Shown here one piece after another: positions 1-10,672 of a DNA stretch of 64,000 bases. Under the pieces are notes generated by a model that was given only the letters and a program-made list of their open reading frames with translations, did not search any database and was not told the origin of the DNA. The stretch covers positions 51,103 to 115,102 of the forward strand of contig SADC01000324.1 in NCBI GenBank assembly GCA_004194705.1, read 5' to 3'. Positions within the stretch are counted from its first letter, which is position 1, and every line of letters begins with the position of its first letter. The stretch comes from Ditylenchus dipsaci (lineage: Eukaryota > Nematoda > Chromadorea > Rhabditida > Anguinidae). A program made the position numbers and the translations under genes.

Positions 1-54
1 AATAAGACTATCAGCACAGGCTTTCACACTGAATGGAGCTTGTATCGGTTGCAG

Positions 55-746
55 TATAGAATCCCCCACGCAGAGTGATCGGATGGAGGAGATAACTTCA
101 TATTTCAGATAACTTCATATTCGCGTTTTCATGAGAAAGGCGCGTGTTTTTTGATTCTGAGAAAAAAAGTTCGAACCACAGGGGGGGGGGGGGGGGTTAC
201 TATGGTTTTTAGTCAAAATTTGAAAAATTTAAATTGGCGCCTTTTGAATTTTAAAGGATTAAGGGCTGTATTGGGAGGTGAAGGGAATAAAGGGGCCACT
301 TTTATGGCAGAACAATAGGAAAGTTTTCAACTGGGCCGTGGCAAAAAGAGACTCTATACGCATTTTTTGATCAGAGTGCTTATCGGAATCATGTCTAAGG
401 TAAGTGAGTGCGCGCATCTCTGACTCTTAAGCCCCTGTGCCCCTTCGGGCTTAGCCCCAGTATTCAAAAGTATGTTCAACATCTTCTTGTTAGTGGCCCT
501 CTATGATAAGTGGCCCCCTTTTATCCTTCCCTCCCAATACAGCCCTTATTCCCTAAAAATTCAAAAGGCGCCAATTTGAATTTTTCAAAATTTTGACTAA
601 AAAACCATGATAAAAGCCTGTGGTTCGAACAATTTTTTTCTCTTAGAATCAAAAAAACACGTTGCTTTCTTATGAAATCGTGGTCGAGAAACACGAATAT
701 GAAGTTATCTCTTCCATCCGATCACTCTGCGTGGGGGGATTCTATA
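55..746. mobile_element. Palindromic MITE (TATAGAATCCCCC ends)
   Basis: The two ends are inverted copies starting TATAGAATCCCCC followed by ACGCAGAGTGATCGGATGG. The inverted arms run about 300 bp, including poly-C/G tracts and a GGCGCCTTTTGAATTTT block. The flanking TA suggests a TA target duplication. A loop of about 110 bp (360-470) carries a module that recurs at 43.4 and 47.7 kb. No coding capacity is seen. The right end coincides with the start of the 14-kb duplicated segment. Confidence 0.75.
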
Positions 747-839
747 CTCAAGCCCTTGTATCCAGGCTAAAATAGGCCGAATTCCAAAAATCGATCATTT
801 TAGGTATTTTATTTGACTGGGTTGGTTGATATTTTTTGT

Positions 840-1759
840 CTTTTTTTTCTAAAAATCACACTTTTTGTATACCAAAATGTAGGCCAAGATTCTGCGCTTT
901 GATTTGACCTATCATACAGAGAAAAAGATAATATAAAGTTAGAGCTAGAATTTGGAAAACCTTCTACGATGTCCAACTCCATGACATCCTGCCCAGGACT
1001 ATCCGAGAATATTCGGTAGTATCCTGGAGCTGACGTTTTTCGCAATTTTAATTATTATTATTATTATTTTTAATAATATAATATATATTATTTGCAACCT
1101 TACACTCAAAATGTAGCCCTGCTTCTTGGAGTCATTTTTAGTATAAGGTTGTATAAAATCATCCCAAAAAGTCAGTTCCTAAATAATACCGATATCCTAC
1201 CCCTCAATAGCACTCATTTCTTCCCGGAGCTAACCTTCGCTAGCTACCTTGCTTTTCCAAAGTGATCTTGTCCTCCATGAAATTCTGACTATAGAAAGTT
1301 ACTACCGTATTTACTGTATTAAGTCCCATGGGGAGTTATTTTTCAACCCTTAAAAAATCAGAAAAAAAAATATTTTGATTTTGAAATTTTTGGGTACTCA
1401 ACCAAAATTTAAAAAATGGAATCAGGTAAACTCGCGGCAACTAAGAAAACGCAAAAAACAGATTTGCGAAATGTTCGCTCTAGGCTGAGATATAAGGTCC
1501 GTAGGGTGGGGACTTATAGAGGGTGGGGAGTTATTAGAGGGTGGGGAGTTAATACAGTAAATACGGTAAACGCGTTGACAAATAAATAAAATTGGTGGAG
1601 GCTCAGGCTATATAAAACTAAGTTTGTCATTTTGGCTAGTTTCCTTTCCTTTTAGTGGTCATTTGCCAAGAATCGCAGAATTGAGGCAGTTGATGACAGC
1701 AAAGTAGTGCTGAAATAGTTTCAATCGATTGCTCGATGAATTTTAGACGTAAAAGTTAG
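840..1759 (+). pseudogene. Decayed gene remnant with C-terminal exon (copy 1)
   Basis: Two coding-looking blocks are visible on the plus strand. Around 865-1000 the reading LSYREKDNIKLELEF is interrupted by stops. At 1656-1759, after a CCTTTTAG acceptor, an exon reads AKNRRIEAVDDSKVVLKI and ends in TAG; this copy has lost one base (104 nt against 105 in copy 2). Both blocks have a diverged relative at 57,480-57,890 (SYREKDDIKSQLKF and IADSKKVLKIF). Conservation at protein level between diverged copies suggests real former coding sequence. The family is not recognised. A MITE (1303-1568) sits between the blocks. Confidence 0.4.
1303..1568. mobile_element. MITE, TACCGTA family
   Basis: The inverted ends read TACCGTATTTACTGTATTAA, with several copies of a GAGGGTGGGGAGTTATT unit inside the right end. 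The element is 266 bp and non-coding. Elements with the same TACCGTA start recur in this window. The copy-2 equivalent is 15,651-15,917. Confidence 0.7.
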
Positions 1760-1771
1760 GGTCAAGTATTA

Positions 1772-2172
1772 AAAGTGCCGTTTTCTGCCCGTTTTTGCTT
1801 CTTCTGCCCGCTTTTTTTGAATTTTTTTTATTTTTTTTCATTCTGAGCTGCACTAGCTGCATACGAAATTTCCTAAGGAATCCGAATTTATTTACAGAAT
1901 TTCTAAAAAGCTCTTGGCTGCTGAGATGTGACTATTTATTGCACCCAAGAGATTGTTTTGCCCAAATTCTGCAAAGTGGCCGAAACTAGACAGCTAAGAT
2001 CTTTTTAGAAATTCTGTAAACAAATTCGGATTCCTTAGGAAATTTTGTATACTGGTGCGGCTAAGAATAAGAAAGATTCATCACAAGTTGGGGTTATTTT
2101 TGATCATTTTTAAAAAAGCGGGCAGAAAGAAGCAAAAACGGGCAGAAAAAAGCCAAAAGCGGGCAAAAAAAA
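1772..2172. mobile_element. MITE with TGCCCG-iterated ends
   Basis: The ends are inverted repeats built from repeated CTGCCCGTTTTTGCTT units. The inner arms also pair (TTCCTAAGGAATCCGAATTT against its complement). It is about 400 bp and non-coding. The copy-2 equivalent is 16,121-16,521. The GCCCGC unit resembles that of the larger element at 10,964-11,819. Confidence 0.65.
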
Positions 2173-2263
2173 TTTATCCAAAAGTTAGTAAACTTACTAA
2201 AAAGGTAAATTAAAAACCCCAGAGGGACTTGAACTTTCGACAATAGGTGATGCGTATATAAAG

Positions 2264-2295
2264 TTCTAATAGTAGCCCATGGGCTACTATTAGAA
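2264..2295. repeat. Perfect 32-bp palindrome
   Basis: TTCTAATAGTAGCCCA followed directly by its exact reverse complement, with no loop. It is next to AAATACGGTAAT, which resembles a TACCGTA-family end, so it may be a collapsed MITE terminus. It is also present in copy 2. Confidence 0.8.
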
Positions 2296-2545
2296 AAATA
2301 CGGTAATTAACTTTACTAAATGATTTTAGAAATGTAGAGATGGAGGAGGTTAGAGGTTTAAAAATGATTTTGTTTAAATCCCGAAATCTCTGTGCTCCTA
2401 AAATTGGTCAGTGGAGTTCGATAGCTCGTTAATAACTTGGGGTACAGAGCTACATGCTAGTGCAATGAAAATATAACTAAAATAAAACTTCGAAGAAAAA
2501 GACTATTATAAATTTACTTGTATAATTCAGATTTCGACCCTACTA

Positions 2546-2768
2546 TATAGAATACCCCCCCCCCAAAATCCGACCTTTTAAAACTTAAGTAAAAAGTACC
2601 CAAATTCATGTCCCAGACCCCGGAAAATGTGCGCAAACTCTTCATTAGTCACAACTTCCGTACGCTGGCCTACCCCCAAGCCTAAGGGCTAAGCCTAAAC
2701 TTGTTGTTTGCAAGGGTAGTTACAGCAATTTTTAAAGGTCGGATTTTGGGGGGGGGGTGTATTCTATA
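2546..2768. mobile_element. MITE (TATAGAATACCC ends), copy 1
   Basis: Inverted ends TATAGAATACCC, a C-run, then AAAATCCGACCTTTTAAA. The first eight bases match the MITE at 55-746, so the two are probably one superfamily. The loop holds a GTACGCTGGCCTACCC block that recurs in other elements. It lies just upstream of the first recognised CAP-gene exon. Confidence 0.8.
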
Positions 2769-3494
2769 GTAGCGCCAGATTTTCTAATGTGTAATTCAGT
2801 TATAGCCTATGCCCATTTACGTGCCATCATACCTATATTTTTCAGCAACCCTACAACCAGTGTTTTTCACATTCAACTACCCACAAAAACTTCTCCCACC
2901 TTCAACAATTCCTCTGTTCCTGTTTCAGCGGATTACTATACTGGCAAAAGGAGAAAGCATCATCATAAACACCATAATGCCTATCCTTTCTCTAAAATTC
3001 CAGTCAATGCTTTCATGAATGACTCCATACATTCAATGAACAATTCAAACACGCCCGCTAATGTGCCACTTGATGTAAATAGAATCGAAAGTTTGTAGAA
3101 AAATTAATATGTAAAAATGAGTGAATGAAAATTTTCAGACAATGGCTCTTTGCTCAACAAGACAACCGGTGAATCCATTAATCCTCTTCAGAATCAACCA
3201 TTTAATGGTGTTTCTGGTACTCCACCAATGATTTCTATAAAGAAACGAGATGTTATTCAAGTGCCATTGAGCAGAGATCATTATGAGAAGTTTTTGCAGA
3301 TTAACCCTTCCAGGTTACTTTTTTCTATTTTCTAGAATTTCATTCAGCGTAAACATTGAGCGGGTTTAGTTACATTTTTTCATTCCCCCCTTTTTCAATT
3401 TCAGTGTCTTTGCATTTCAGAACACACGTTTGAAAACATCCCAACATGCGCTGGTCTACCCGCGTCCAAAGCTTTGTCTAACAAGCGACCCACC

Positions 3495-4185
3495 GGGGGT
3501 GTCATTTTGAGGACCCTATCGCGGGAATTTTCATTGCATATTCTTATAGAGCATGTAATATTTCCTAGTAAAACTTTCCCCATGAGACGATATTACCACC
3601 ATATAGTAGTACAAAAATCAAATCAAAGTTATGAAATGACCATGATAGGGGTGCCATGGTTTTTTTTAATTTTCACTCAATTTCTTTTGTTCACAAATTT
3701 TTATTGTTAAGTTTTATTCATTTGGTACTCAGAATGATTACTAGAGTCTAGCAAACATTTTGTAGTAAAAAATCTTTAAGTTCATACAGAAAAAATTCAG
3801 AAATAAGCAAAAGCAGGTCAAGTAACATAGTTTTAGAACGATTAGGTCACGTAAAACGCTGTTATGTGACTTGGATTTGCTGGTCTTGAATTTTTTTATA
3901 TAAACTTGTTGAGTCTTCATTACTAAAATGTTTGCTAGCCTCTAGCAATCATTTTGAGTACAAAATGCATAAAACTTAACAATAAAAATTTTGTGAACAA
4001 AAGAAAATGAGTGAAAATTTAAAAAAAACCATGGCACCCGTATCATGGTCATTTCATAACTTTGATTTGATTTTTGTACTACTTATTGTGGTAATATCGC
4101 CTCATGGAAAAGTATAACATGCTTTACAAAAATATGCAATAAAAATTTAAAAAAAAAATGACATCCCGGGAGGGTCCTTTCAAGG
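3495..4185. mobile_element. Palindromic MITE in CAP intron (copy 1)
   Basis: Two arms of about 330 bp, inverted: CATGATAGGGGTGCCATGG and ACTCAGAATGATT in the left arm recur reverse-complemented in the right. The ends contain GTGTCATTTTTGAGGACCCT and its diverged complement. No coding is seen. The left end abuts or overlaps an uncertain CAP-gene exon, so the insertion may affect splicing. Confidence 0.7.
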
Positions 4186-4993
4186 ACTCCCTTGTAAGTT
4201 AAAATATTTAAAGAAATTAAAAGATTGAAATAGTCGAAAAAGATACTAAAAAATAAAAAGGCGCGAGTTTGAAAGATGCCGCGAAAATTGCTAAAAAATA
4301 ATTACACTAGGCAGGAATCAAACTATAGTTTGTTTGGCTCAAGATTAAAAAACACTCACTTATTTTTAGGGCTGGGAGCTGGTTAATTCTATAAATATTA
4401 GTCGAGCAGCGGTCTCCAAACGTAGATTAAGTCTTCCCTCTTCCAAATGGATGAACATGTTGAATTGGAGTGACGACTTGGCCAAAGAAGCACTCCAAAA
4501 CTGAAGTCCAAGTCTAGACATCATTACATTGAGGTGATTGATCTGCAATTCATTGAAATGCTCCCAGATTACGCCAATAGTGAGTTTTTCATCGACTTAT
4601 TTGACTCAATGGTATTCACTGTTTAAGGACCAGCTGAACTAAAGTTCAAGGACATGGCTATTGAGCTGGGTGAGACATCTTGTTGATCGAATCAAAATGT
4701 TTCACATTATTTAGAACCTCCAAAATTTGCTGATGTGGCTAGTAAAGCAGTACTTTAAAAAGTTTGCGAATGGAGGACTTAGATGCAGCAAAAATAATTG
4801 TCGTGCTAACTGTAGAAAACGACACGGGACAGAGTGCTATGCTTTTGAGGTACGTCTTTGCAGAAATGTCTAAGATAAATACACAAAAAAGTTTTAGCTA
4901 ATACATGACCAAGCTGAAAATATCGGATGCGCCGTAAAATTTCATAAAGAAGGTGGACCAATACTTCAGGCAGACCTGACATGTGTTTGTAAG

Positions 4994-5794
4994 TACAGTC
5001 AAACCTCGATATAACGACACCCCCAAAAGTTCGTTCCCGCCCAGGGTCCGACACTTTTTTCAACCCAATTTTTAAATGTCTTTGTCAGTTCTGTTTTTAC
5101 AGTCTGGTACCAAATATCATGAGGATTACGATTTTGCCGATCGTTTTTGAACGGAGAATAAATTTTAGGTTAAAAAAAGTCAAAACTCGATATAACGACA
5201 CTCTTTTTTGAAAACAGGGTACTTGTGCTGTTTAGACCCCCCCCCCATTTTTTGGTTGTGAATGTTTTTTTATGTTTTAAGCAGAATGTTTTATAGTCCC
5301 ATTTAATATCAATTATCGTTATGGAAATGTTCATTCAGTCCATCAAAACTATATATGAAAAGCTATGAAAAGTTCAAGCGTCGACATAAGTATGAATATG
5401 GTACACATCGATCTGTCTTCCGTAGCTATGTATCTGATTTCGTTTGGCGTAGAAAGTTCAATGGAGATGATATTTTGTTTCATTTGTGGTCGCAAATTGT
5501 ATCGTTATATGAATGTGAATAAAGTTTTTGATGTTTGCATGTACTTTAGAAAATTTGTGGGGGGTTCTAAACAGCACAAGTACCGAAAACAGTTGTCGTT
5601 ATATCGAGTTTTGACTTTTTTAACCTAAAATTATTCTCCGTTCAAAAAACGATAGGCAAAATCGTAATCCTGACGATATTTGGGACCGACTGTAAAGACA
5701 GAAACTGACAAAAACATTCAAAATTGGGTTGAAAATAGTGTCGGACCCTAGGGAACGAACTTTTGGGGGTGTCGTTATATCGAGGTTGACTGTA
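4994..5794. mobile_element. Pogo/Tigger-like element in CAP intron (copy 1)
   Basis: The ends are TACAGTCAAACCTCGATAT and its complement, flanked by TA, followed by an inverted block CCCAAAAGTTCGTTCCC and a GGTCCGACAC block. A second CTCGATATAACGACAC motif is repeated inside each arm. The centre (5,360-5,522) holds a Merlin-type transposase fragment instead of a pogo transposase. Shorter relatives lie at 6,372, 6,947, 54,040 and 63,822. Confidence 0.75.
5360..5522 (+). pseudogene. Merlin/ISXO2-like transposase fragment (copy 1)
   Basis: Same reading as 19,725-19,887, ending in TAA at 5520-5522. A single-base difference near the start (GAAAAG for GAAGAAG) shifts the first residues. Confidence 0.4.
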
Positions 5795-6263
5795 TAAAAT
5801 TTTGGAAGAAGGTAATTTTTGCTACAATTTAGGGGTGACTCAATGGATCACGGAGGTAAACCATACTTCATGAAAGTCAAGTAAGACATTTATTCTACTT
5901 TTAGGTTTGATTATTTACAAAGTGGGTGATGCATGCAGACTGCAAAACTAGTTGTGACAAAAATCTGAAGCTGTGTGTCTCTGAAAAACACGCTGCAGAA
6001 TGGCAAGAACAAATATTCTTGGCAACAAGCTCCAACCTCAGGATAAGAAGAGTCACGGGACAGTGAGAACCCATTTCTAAGCTTTTAACCATTATATCAC
6101 ACATATTCTTCACTGTCTTATTAAAAGACTATACAGAAGCTAATAGTGACGAGGACAACCACATTTATTCTACACCTTTACATCGCATACATACAACGAT
6201 TTTTAAACAATATTTACACCTAACAGTTTTCTTCACCCTACAGATATTCATGAGGCGCGCTCA

Positions 6264-7388
6264 TTAAGGCACAGAGGAGATTGAGCCGGAGTCGTTGCAG
6301 TGGTAGCCGAAGCAGGAGTAGCTGCCATGGCATTTTCTGTTTCCCTGAAAAACATCACGAAAATATAAGTAACAGTCGAACCTCGATAAATTTGCTATTT
6401 CGTAGCTGAGATTTTTGTCTATCGATTGAGTGGTCGAACACCCTAATAAAAAAAATTGGAAGAAATCACAACAACCTTACACTAAAAACCAAGTCTGACT
6501 AAACCAAGACTAGTGTAAACTTGGTCTAATTTCTTCAACAATTTTCAGTAAGGTGTTTGACCACTCCATCGATAAAGAAAATCTCAGCTACAAAACGGTG
6601 TAAAAACATCTGAGATGAGAAAACAAAATATATTAAAAGGTTAAAATATTCAGTGTCAAAAGGTAGCCCTTAAAGTTGCCCTCCCCTTGTAAATAATGAA
6701 GTGATTTATAAATATTTATATATCATAAAAGGGCGATTTTATCCAATGCTTATTGCTATTTTAAAGCCAAAAAAAAGATTTTGACTCTAAAAAATCGACA
6801 AAATTTAGGATCCCAAAGAAAAGTACAAATCTTTTAAAAGGACGTCTATGAGCCCTCCCCTTACTCTAAAGCAGTTAACCCTAGGCAAAATAACTCACCG
6901 TGCTAGAAAAAATTCGTAAAACACAAAGAGATTGTTCTACATAAAGTAATCCTCGATATAAGGTCACTTGAATTTTTTTTTGAAACATAGACCTCACTAT
7001 GAGGTCACCTGTTATAAAGTCAGCTCGATATAAAGTCACTTTTTGTCCAGTCCCCAGGGGTGACCTTGAATCGAGGCTCGACTGTATTACATTATTCAAT
7101 ATATTAGATTACCAGATCTGGAATGTTTCTCAGCCTTTTCTTCTTCGATCCGCTTCTTACGACCGACAAGAGACATTGACACCCCAACAATAGCCAAGAT
7201 GAGAAGCAGCAGAGTCATAGTCCAGGCAAAAATCAGCGGCACCATAGCGCTTCAAAACTAATTTTAAATTAAGCATTCGTACAGAAAAACTTACTTCGGA
7301 CAAGCATACTCTTTGATAAAATCGGCTGGAACGGATGTGGTTTCTATACCTGGCAAAGTTGCTGTGATGCCCGACATTGCTTTTAGAC
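6264..7388 (-). CDS. Membrane protein, C-terminal three exons (copy 1)
   Basis: Copy-1 counterpart of 20,631-21,762: exons 7388-7295, 7249-7113 and 6344-6264 with the same splice phases. Indels in the last exon (CAGAGG for CAAGAGG, and a changed CCATGG block) disturb its frame here. It converges on the CAP gene, with roughly 220 bp between the two stops. Exons further 5' are not found. The hAT-type MITE at 7438-7937 occupies the upstream intron. Confidence 0.55.
6372..6598. mobile_element. Truncated pogo-like MITE
   Basis: The left end is ACAGTCGAACCTCGATAAAT. Inner blocks (GCTGAGATTTT, ATCGAT, GTGGTCGAACACC) are inverted at the right side. The outermost right terminus is missing, so it looks truncated. 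The copy-2 equivalent lies at about 20,741-20,970. Confidence 0.5.
6947..7087. mobile_element. Short pogo-like MITE
   Basis: About 140 bp with TCCTCGATATAAGGTCAC at the left and GAATCGAGGCTCGACTGTA at the right, plus repeated TATAAAGTCA/GAGGTCACC units. It sits just downstream of a membrane-protein exon. The copy-2 equivalent is about 21,322-21,463. Confidence 0.55.
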
Positions 7389-7437
7389 CTAAACATCAAC
7401 ACATCTTGCTACATGTCAGGCTATCATACATGATAAC

Positions 7438-7937
7438 CTGTTTTTTTCCAGCGCCGACCTCTTTGAAAAAAGGCTCCAGCGCCGGCGCCGAGCGCCTCCC
7501 TTAAAAGATTTCGGCTCCAGCGCCAGCGCCGACCTTTTTTGAAAAAAGGCCCCGAAACCCGGCACCGGCGCTGGTGGCAACGCCAGCGCCGGGTTGATAA
7601 TTTTGTTTTTGCTGCAAATTTCATAAAAAAAATTATATTTTCATTAAGAGTATGTTTTTTACAGCTAGACTATGAATAGTTCTTTTTGTTATCTATATCG
7701 ATTAGTAGCATACCGTATTCATTTCCTCCATTAATTCCCCACGGTGAGTGAATATTGAAATATTTGTCCTATGCTGAGAAAAAAGTCCATAGGAGGTGGA
7801 GTTATTAGAGTTATTATTCAAAGAAGAAATACCACAATCCATTTGATAGCGCCGGGTCGAAAATTTTAGCGCCGGCGCCAGCGACGGCGCCCACGAAATT
7901 TTGCATTGGCCCCAGCGCCGGCGCCGGAACAACACTG
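7438..7937. mobile_element. hAT-type MITE with GC-rich ends (copy 1)
   Basis: The right end is GGAACAACACTG and the left end CTGTTTTTTTCC, a decayed match. Both are followed inward by repeated GCGCCGGCGC blocks. The element is flanked by an exact 8-bp duplication, ATGATAAC (7430-7437 and 7938-7945), the hAT hallmark. The centre is AT-rich and includes TACCGTA-like sequence. A larger relative lies at 60,044-61,105. Confidence 0.85.
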
Positions 7938-8156
7938 ATGATAACAGCTAGCTTTCGATACCACTATGAAAGTAACAGATTGGATAGACAAATAAGCTGT
8001 AAAACAGGCACTATATTTAACGCGCTTTATAGAAATATATAAGACGGACAGTTTTACAACAGATTTAAACATGAGAAAATTTATTTGGCTCTTCTACAAG
8101 ATCTTTTAAAGATTCTGCTGGAGACGGAAAGAGGGGGGGGGGAGGCGGGCGGGTAT

Positions 8157-8500
8157 TAAAGGAGGGGAAAAGCCATTTAGGTTTGAAAAAGTGGCTTCCA
8201 TGGCGCAGTGCGTAAGGTTCGCGTTTTTTGGCCCAAAATGGTGTTGCAGGTTCGATCCCACTTGGTGGCACGCTATTCTTTTGGCTTGTTTGGGCAGTTT
8301 AGAGGTAATTAGACTTTTTTGACGCCATATTCGGAATCAGCGACCCAAATTACCCCTAGAACTGGTCAAACAAGCCAAAATAAATAGCATGCCACCACGT
8401 CGGATCGAACCTGCAACATTATTTGGGCCAAAAAAACGCAAATGCTTACGCACTGCGCCACGGAGCCACTTTTTCAAACCTAAATGGCTTTTCCCCCTCC
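8157..8500. mobile_element. Foldback element with head-to-head tRNA-like arms (copy 1)
   Basis: Each arm contains a tRNA-like block: an A-box-like TGGCGCAGTGCG at 8201, then a B-box GGTTCGATCCC at 8249, and the mirror-image pair at 8395-8462. Outside these, AGCCATTTAGGTTTGAAAAA is inverted in the two arms. A clean cloverleaf cannot be drawn by eye, so it is not called a tRNA gene. The copy-2 equivalent is about 22,541-22,883. Confidence 0.6.
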
Positions 8501-8964
8501 TTTAAAGGGGCATGCCCACGCCAATAAGTTTCATTTCAAATGTTTGAATTCCCGGGCACCAGTTTTTCAGATGAAGACAAAATAAATTTGAATTCGCTTT
8601 TCATTTCGAAAAAAAAATTTGTTATCCTTTTAGTCATCTCACTATTTGCGATCTCTTTTTTCTGTAACAATTATCATATTGCTTAGCAATACTCAATTAT
8701 AGGGGCAAAACAAGTCTCGGTTGGTAATTTTCGGTTTCTCGTCTTGAAAATGTTGGATTTTACGTTTCTTGCACAGCTTTATCTCGGAGTTCAGCTGATC
8801 GATAACTCGCTCCTTATTTCAAGCAATTTTAGCGTCTCAGTTATTCGTCCAAAAGCCGATCCCCGACACCAATTGTAATTTATAAAGCATTAATTTTTCA
8901 ACCAAACATAAACGGATCCAATTTGCCATAGGCTGGAACTGGTATCCTTATCATTCAACACCAT

Positions 8965-9201
8965 TACCGTATTTCCTCTAATAGAACCCCCTTTTTCAAT
9001 TGACTTTTAATGTAAAAGGGTAAGGGCCGAGTAAATATTTTGCAAAGCGGTTTATTGCATTTTTTGACTCCTGTGAGCTCTAACAGTTCTGCTTTTTAGA
9101 TTTGAAGTTTCACACGGAAATCTCGAGATCGGCCTAAAATTTTTCGATTTTTGGCGAGTTGTAAAATGAAATCCCCGGGTCTCTATAGAGGTAATACGGT
9201 A
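8965..9201. mobile_element. Nested MITE, TACCGTA family
   Basis: The ends are TACCGTATTTCCTCTAATAG and a complementary TCTATAGAGGTAATACGGTA. It is inserted inside the larger element at 8501-9855 and is 237 bp long and non-coding. Confidence 0.65.
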
Positions 9202-9247
9202 TTTATCATCTGCACCCCCGAATTTTGATAGTGTTATTATTTAGTAT

Positions 9248-9511
9248 GTGAAGTTCATTTCGGGAAAAAGACCTTCTTTAATAATATCCCAACAAAAAAA
9301 ACTTTTACATGTGTATAACCTTCAATTTGATGCGAAAGTCCGACAGAATTTCTCTGATTTGTCAGTCCAGCTGATTGAAAGATGTGCTGTTTGCTTTGGC
9401 GGAGGCACTCATTTTCACAGAGACATTTTGGTTGTTGGGATATTACTACAAGCTAATTGGGAAGGTCTTGAAGAAATTGATATAGAAAAATCTTCAAATA
9501 AACTAGAATAA
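9248..9511 (+). CDS. Conserved 87-aa open frame inside a transposon (copy 1)
   Basis: An ATG-to-TAA frame identical in both 14-kb copies. The composition is protein-like (KVRQNFSDLSVQLIERCAVC, then GGGTHFHRDILVVGILLQ), without the low-complexity bias of the surroundings. It contains a C-x2-C and two His close by (AVCFGGGTHFH), too little to call a zinc site. The frame is open upstream of the ATG for only two codons, so it could also be an exon of a longer gene. No family is recognised. Confidence 0.3.
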   Translation: MKFISGKRPSLIISQQKKLLHVYNLQFDAKVRQNFSDLSVQLIERCAVCFGGGTHFHRDILVVGILLQANWEGLEEIDIEKSSNKLE

Positions 9512-10059
9512 CGATAATACATCTTGCTTTACGCTTGACGAAAGAGCTTCTAAAAGCAATGTATTTTATATCGCAAAAAAATTAAATTCATGCATGGTTA
9601 CTTGCAAAAAATTATAACAAACGTGAACAGCACAAGTTAATCTTTAGCTGCCTTACCATATCACACTCAGCTATGGTCACCAAAAAGGGTTTAACGGAAA
9701 AAAAGGGATCGCAAAAAGTGAGACGACTAAAAAGATAACATAAATTTTGTCGAAATGAAAAGTGAATTCAAATTTATTTTGTCTTCATCTGAAAAACTGG
9801 TGCCGGGAATTCAAACATTTGAAATGAAACTTATTGGCGTGGGCATGCCCTTTAACGAGACGGGGTTTTTTGGCCAAATAAAAACGGAAACGGGATTTTC
9901 AGTTTGAAAAAACAGGGTCCCGGCCGAAAAACGGGATTCTCCTGACATCGTTAATAAAACAGTAAAAGTGGCTCCAGCGCTTCAAAAGATGTTTTATTGA
10001 CACTTACTCACATACATGGAATCAACATAATTTCAATCATAATACACCCTCGTGACCGG

Positions 10060-10162
10060 TGTAGGTGTATATTATAGCGAGAGTATACTATGGCGAGTGT
10101 ATATTATATCGAGAATAAAAAACCAAACTCTATGCATATGTATATTATATCGAGTGTAACAG
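10060..10162. repeat. GTATATTATATCGAG iterated repeat
   Basis: Four diverged iterations of GTGTATATTATATCGAG (also as TATAGCGAGA and CTATGGCGAGT). It resembles the CGATATA-type iterations seen in pogo-like ends. The copy-2 equivalent is about 24,449-24,543. Confidence 0.6.
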
Positions 10163-10379
10163 CAAATTATAAGGCACTTTACTAAATCCATGATAAAAAT
10201 TTAATGACTAACCGGAAGAAATATGTTAGTTCACTTTGCTTTTCTTTGCGCTGCTGATAAAAGGCATCATCTAAGCAAATTGACCAAAAAACAGCAGATA
10301 TTTGTAGGGTTGGGTAATTCTCCGGAGAAATACTTTCCGGGTAATTACCCGAAAAGCGGAGAAATACTATTTGCTGATA

Positions 10380-10672
10380 CCTAAACCATCTGGATGGTAC
10401 CCAAACCACCTCAATGGTACCCAAACCAACGGTATGGTACCTAAATCACCTGGATAGTGCCCAAACCATCTGGATGTTACCCGAAAAACCTGGACGGTAC
10501 CCAAACCATCTGGATATCACTCAAAACACCTGGATATTACCCAAACCACCTGGATGGTACCCAAATCACATGGATGGTACCCAAACCCCTGGATAGTACC
10601 CGAACCATCTGGATATTAATTAAAACACCTAGATGATACCTAGACCATCTGGATGATACCTAAACCAAAAAA
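10380..10672. repeat. 20-bp minisatellite
   Basis: About 14 diverged copies of AAACCATCTGGATGGTACCC. It is present in copy 1 only; the equivalent place in copy 2 (about 24,780) jumps to different sequence. The unit is not a multiple of three, so a protein repeat is unlikely. Confidence 0.85.

Larger units (their letters stand above)
2846..6046 (+). pseudogene. CAP/SCP-domain gene, copy 1 (frame-broken)
   Basis: Same exon series as the better copy at 17,201-20,411: exons at 2846-3090, 3139-3313, 4370-4579, 4628-4669, 4715-4849, 4898-4988, 5833-5855 and 5905-6046. Four of them are off by one base against copy 2 (175, 210, 135 and 91 nt instead of 176, 211, 134 and 92), each in a short homopolymer, so the frame does not carry through. 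No splice site is lost. This may be recent decay or consensus error. CAP motifs are still readable in pieces (NWSDDLAKEA, AENIGCAVKF). A palindromic MITE (3495-4185) and a pogo-like element (4994-5794) lie in its introns. Confidence 0.7.
8501..9855. mobile_element. DNA transposon-like element with 160-bp inverted ends (copy 1)
   Basis: The left end TTTAAAGGGGCATGCCCACG is matched in inverted form at 9,836-9,855. The arms continue for about 160 bp (ATTTCAAATGTTTGAATTCC and on). Inside are a nested TACCGTA MITE (8965-9201) and an 87-codon open frame (9248-9511). Confidence 0.7.

Noticed and set aside
5981..6266. Longer CAP C-terminus in copy 1 ending at 6268
   Set aside because: Depends on an extra C at about 5,990 that copy 2 lacks, and on an unsupported additional exon.
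8201..8275. Functional tRNA gene
   Set aside because: A- and B-boxes are present, but I cannot pair anticodon or acceptor stems, and an inverted copy lies 130 bp away.
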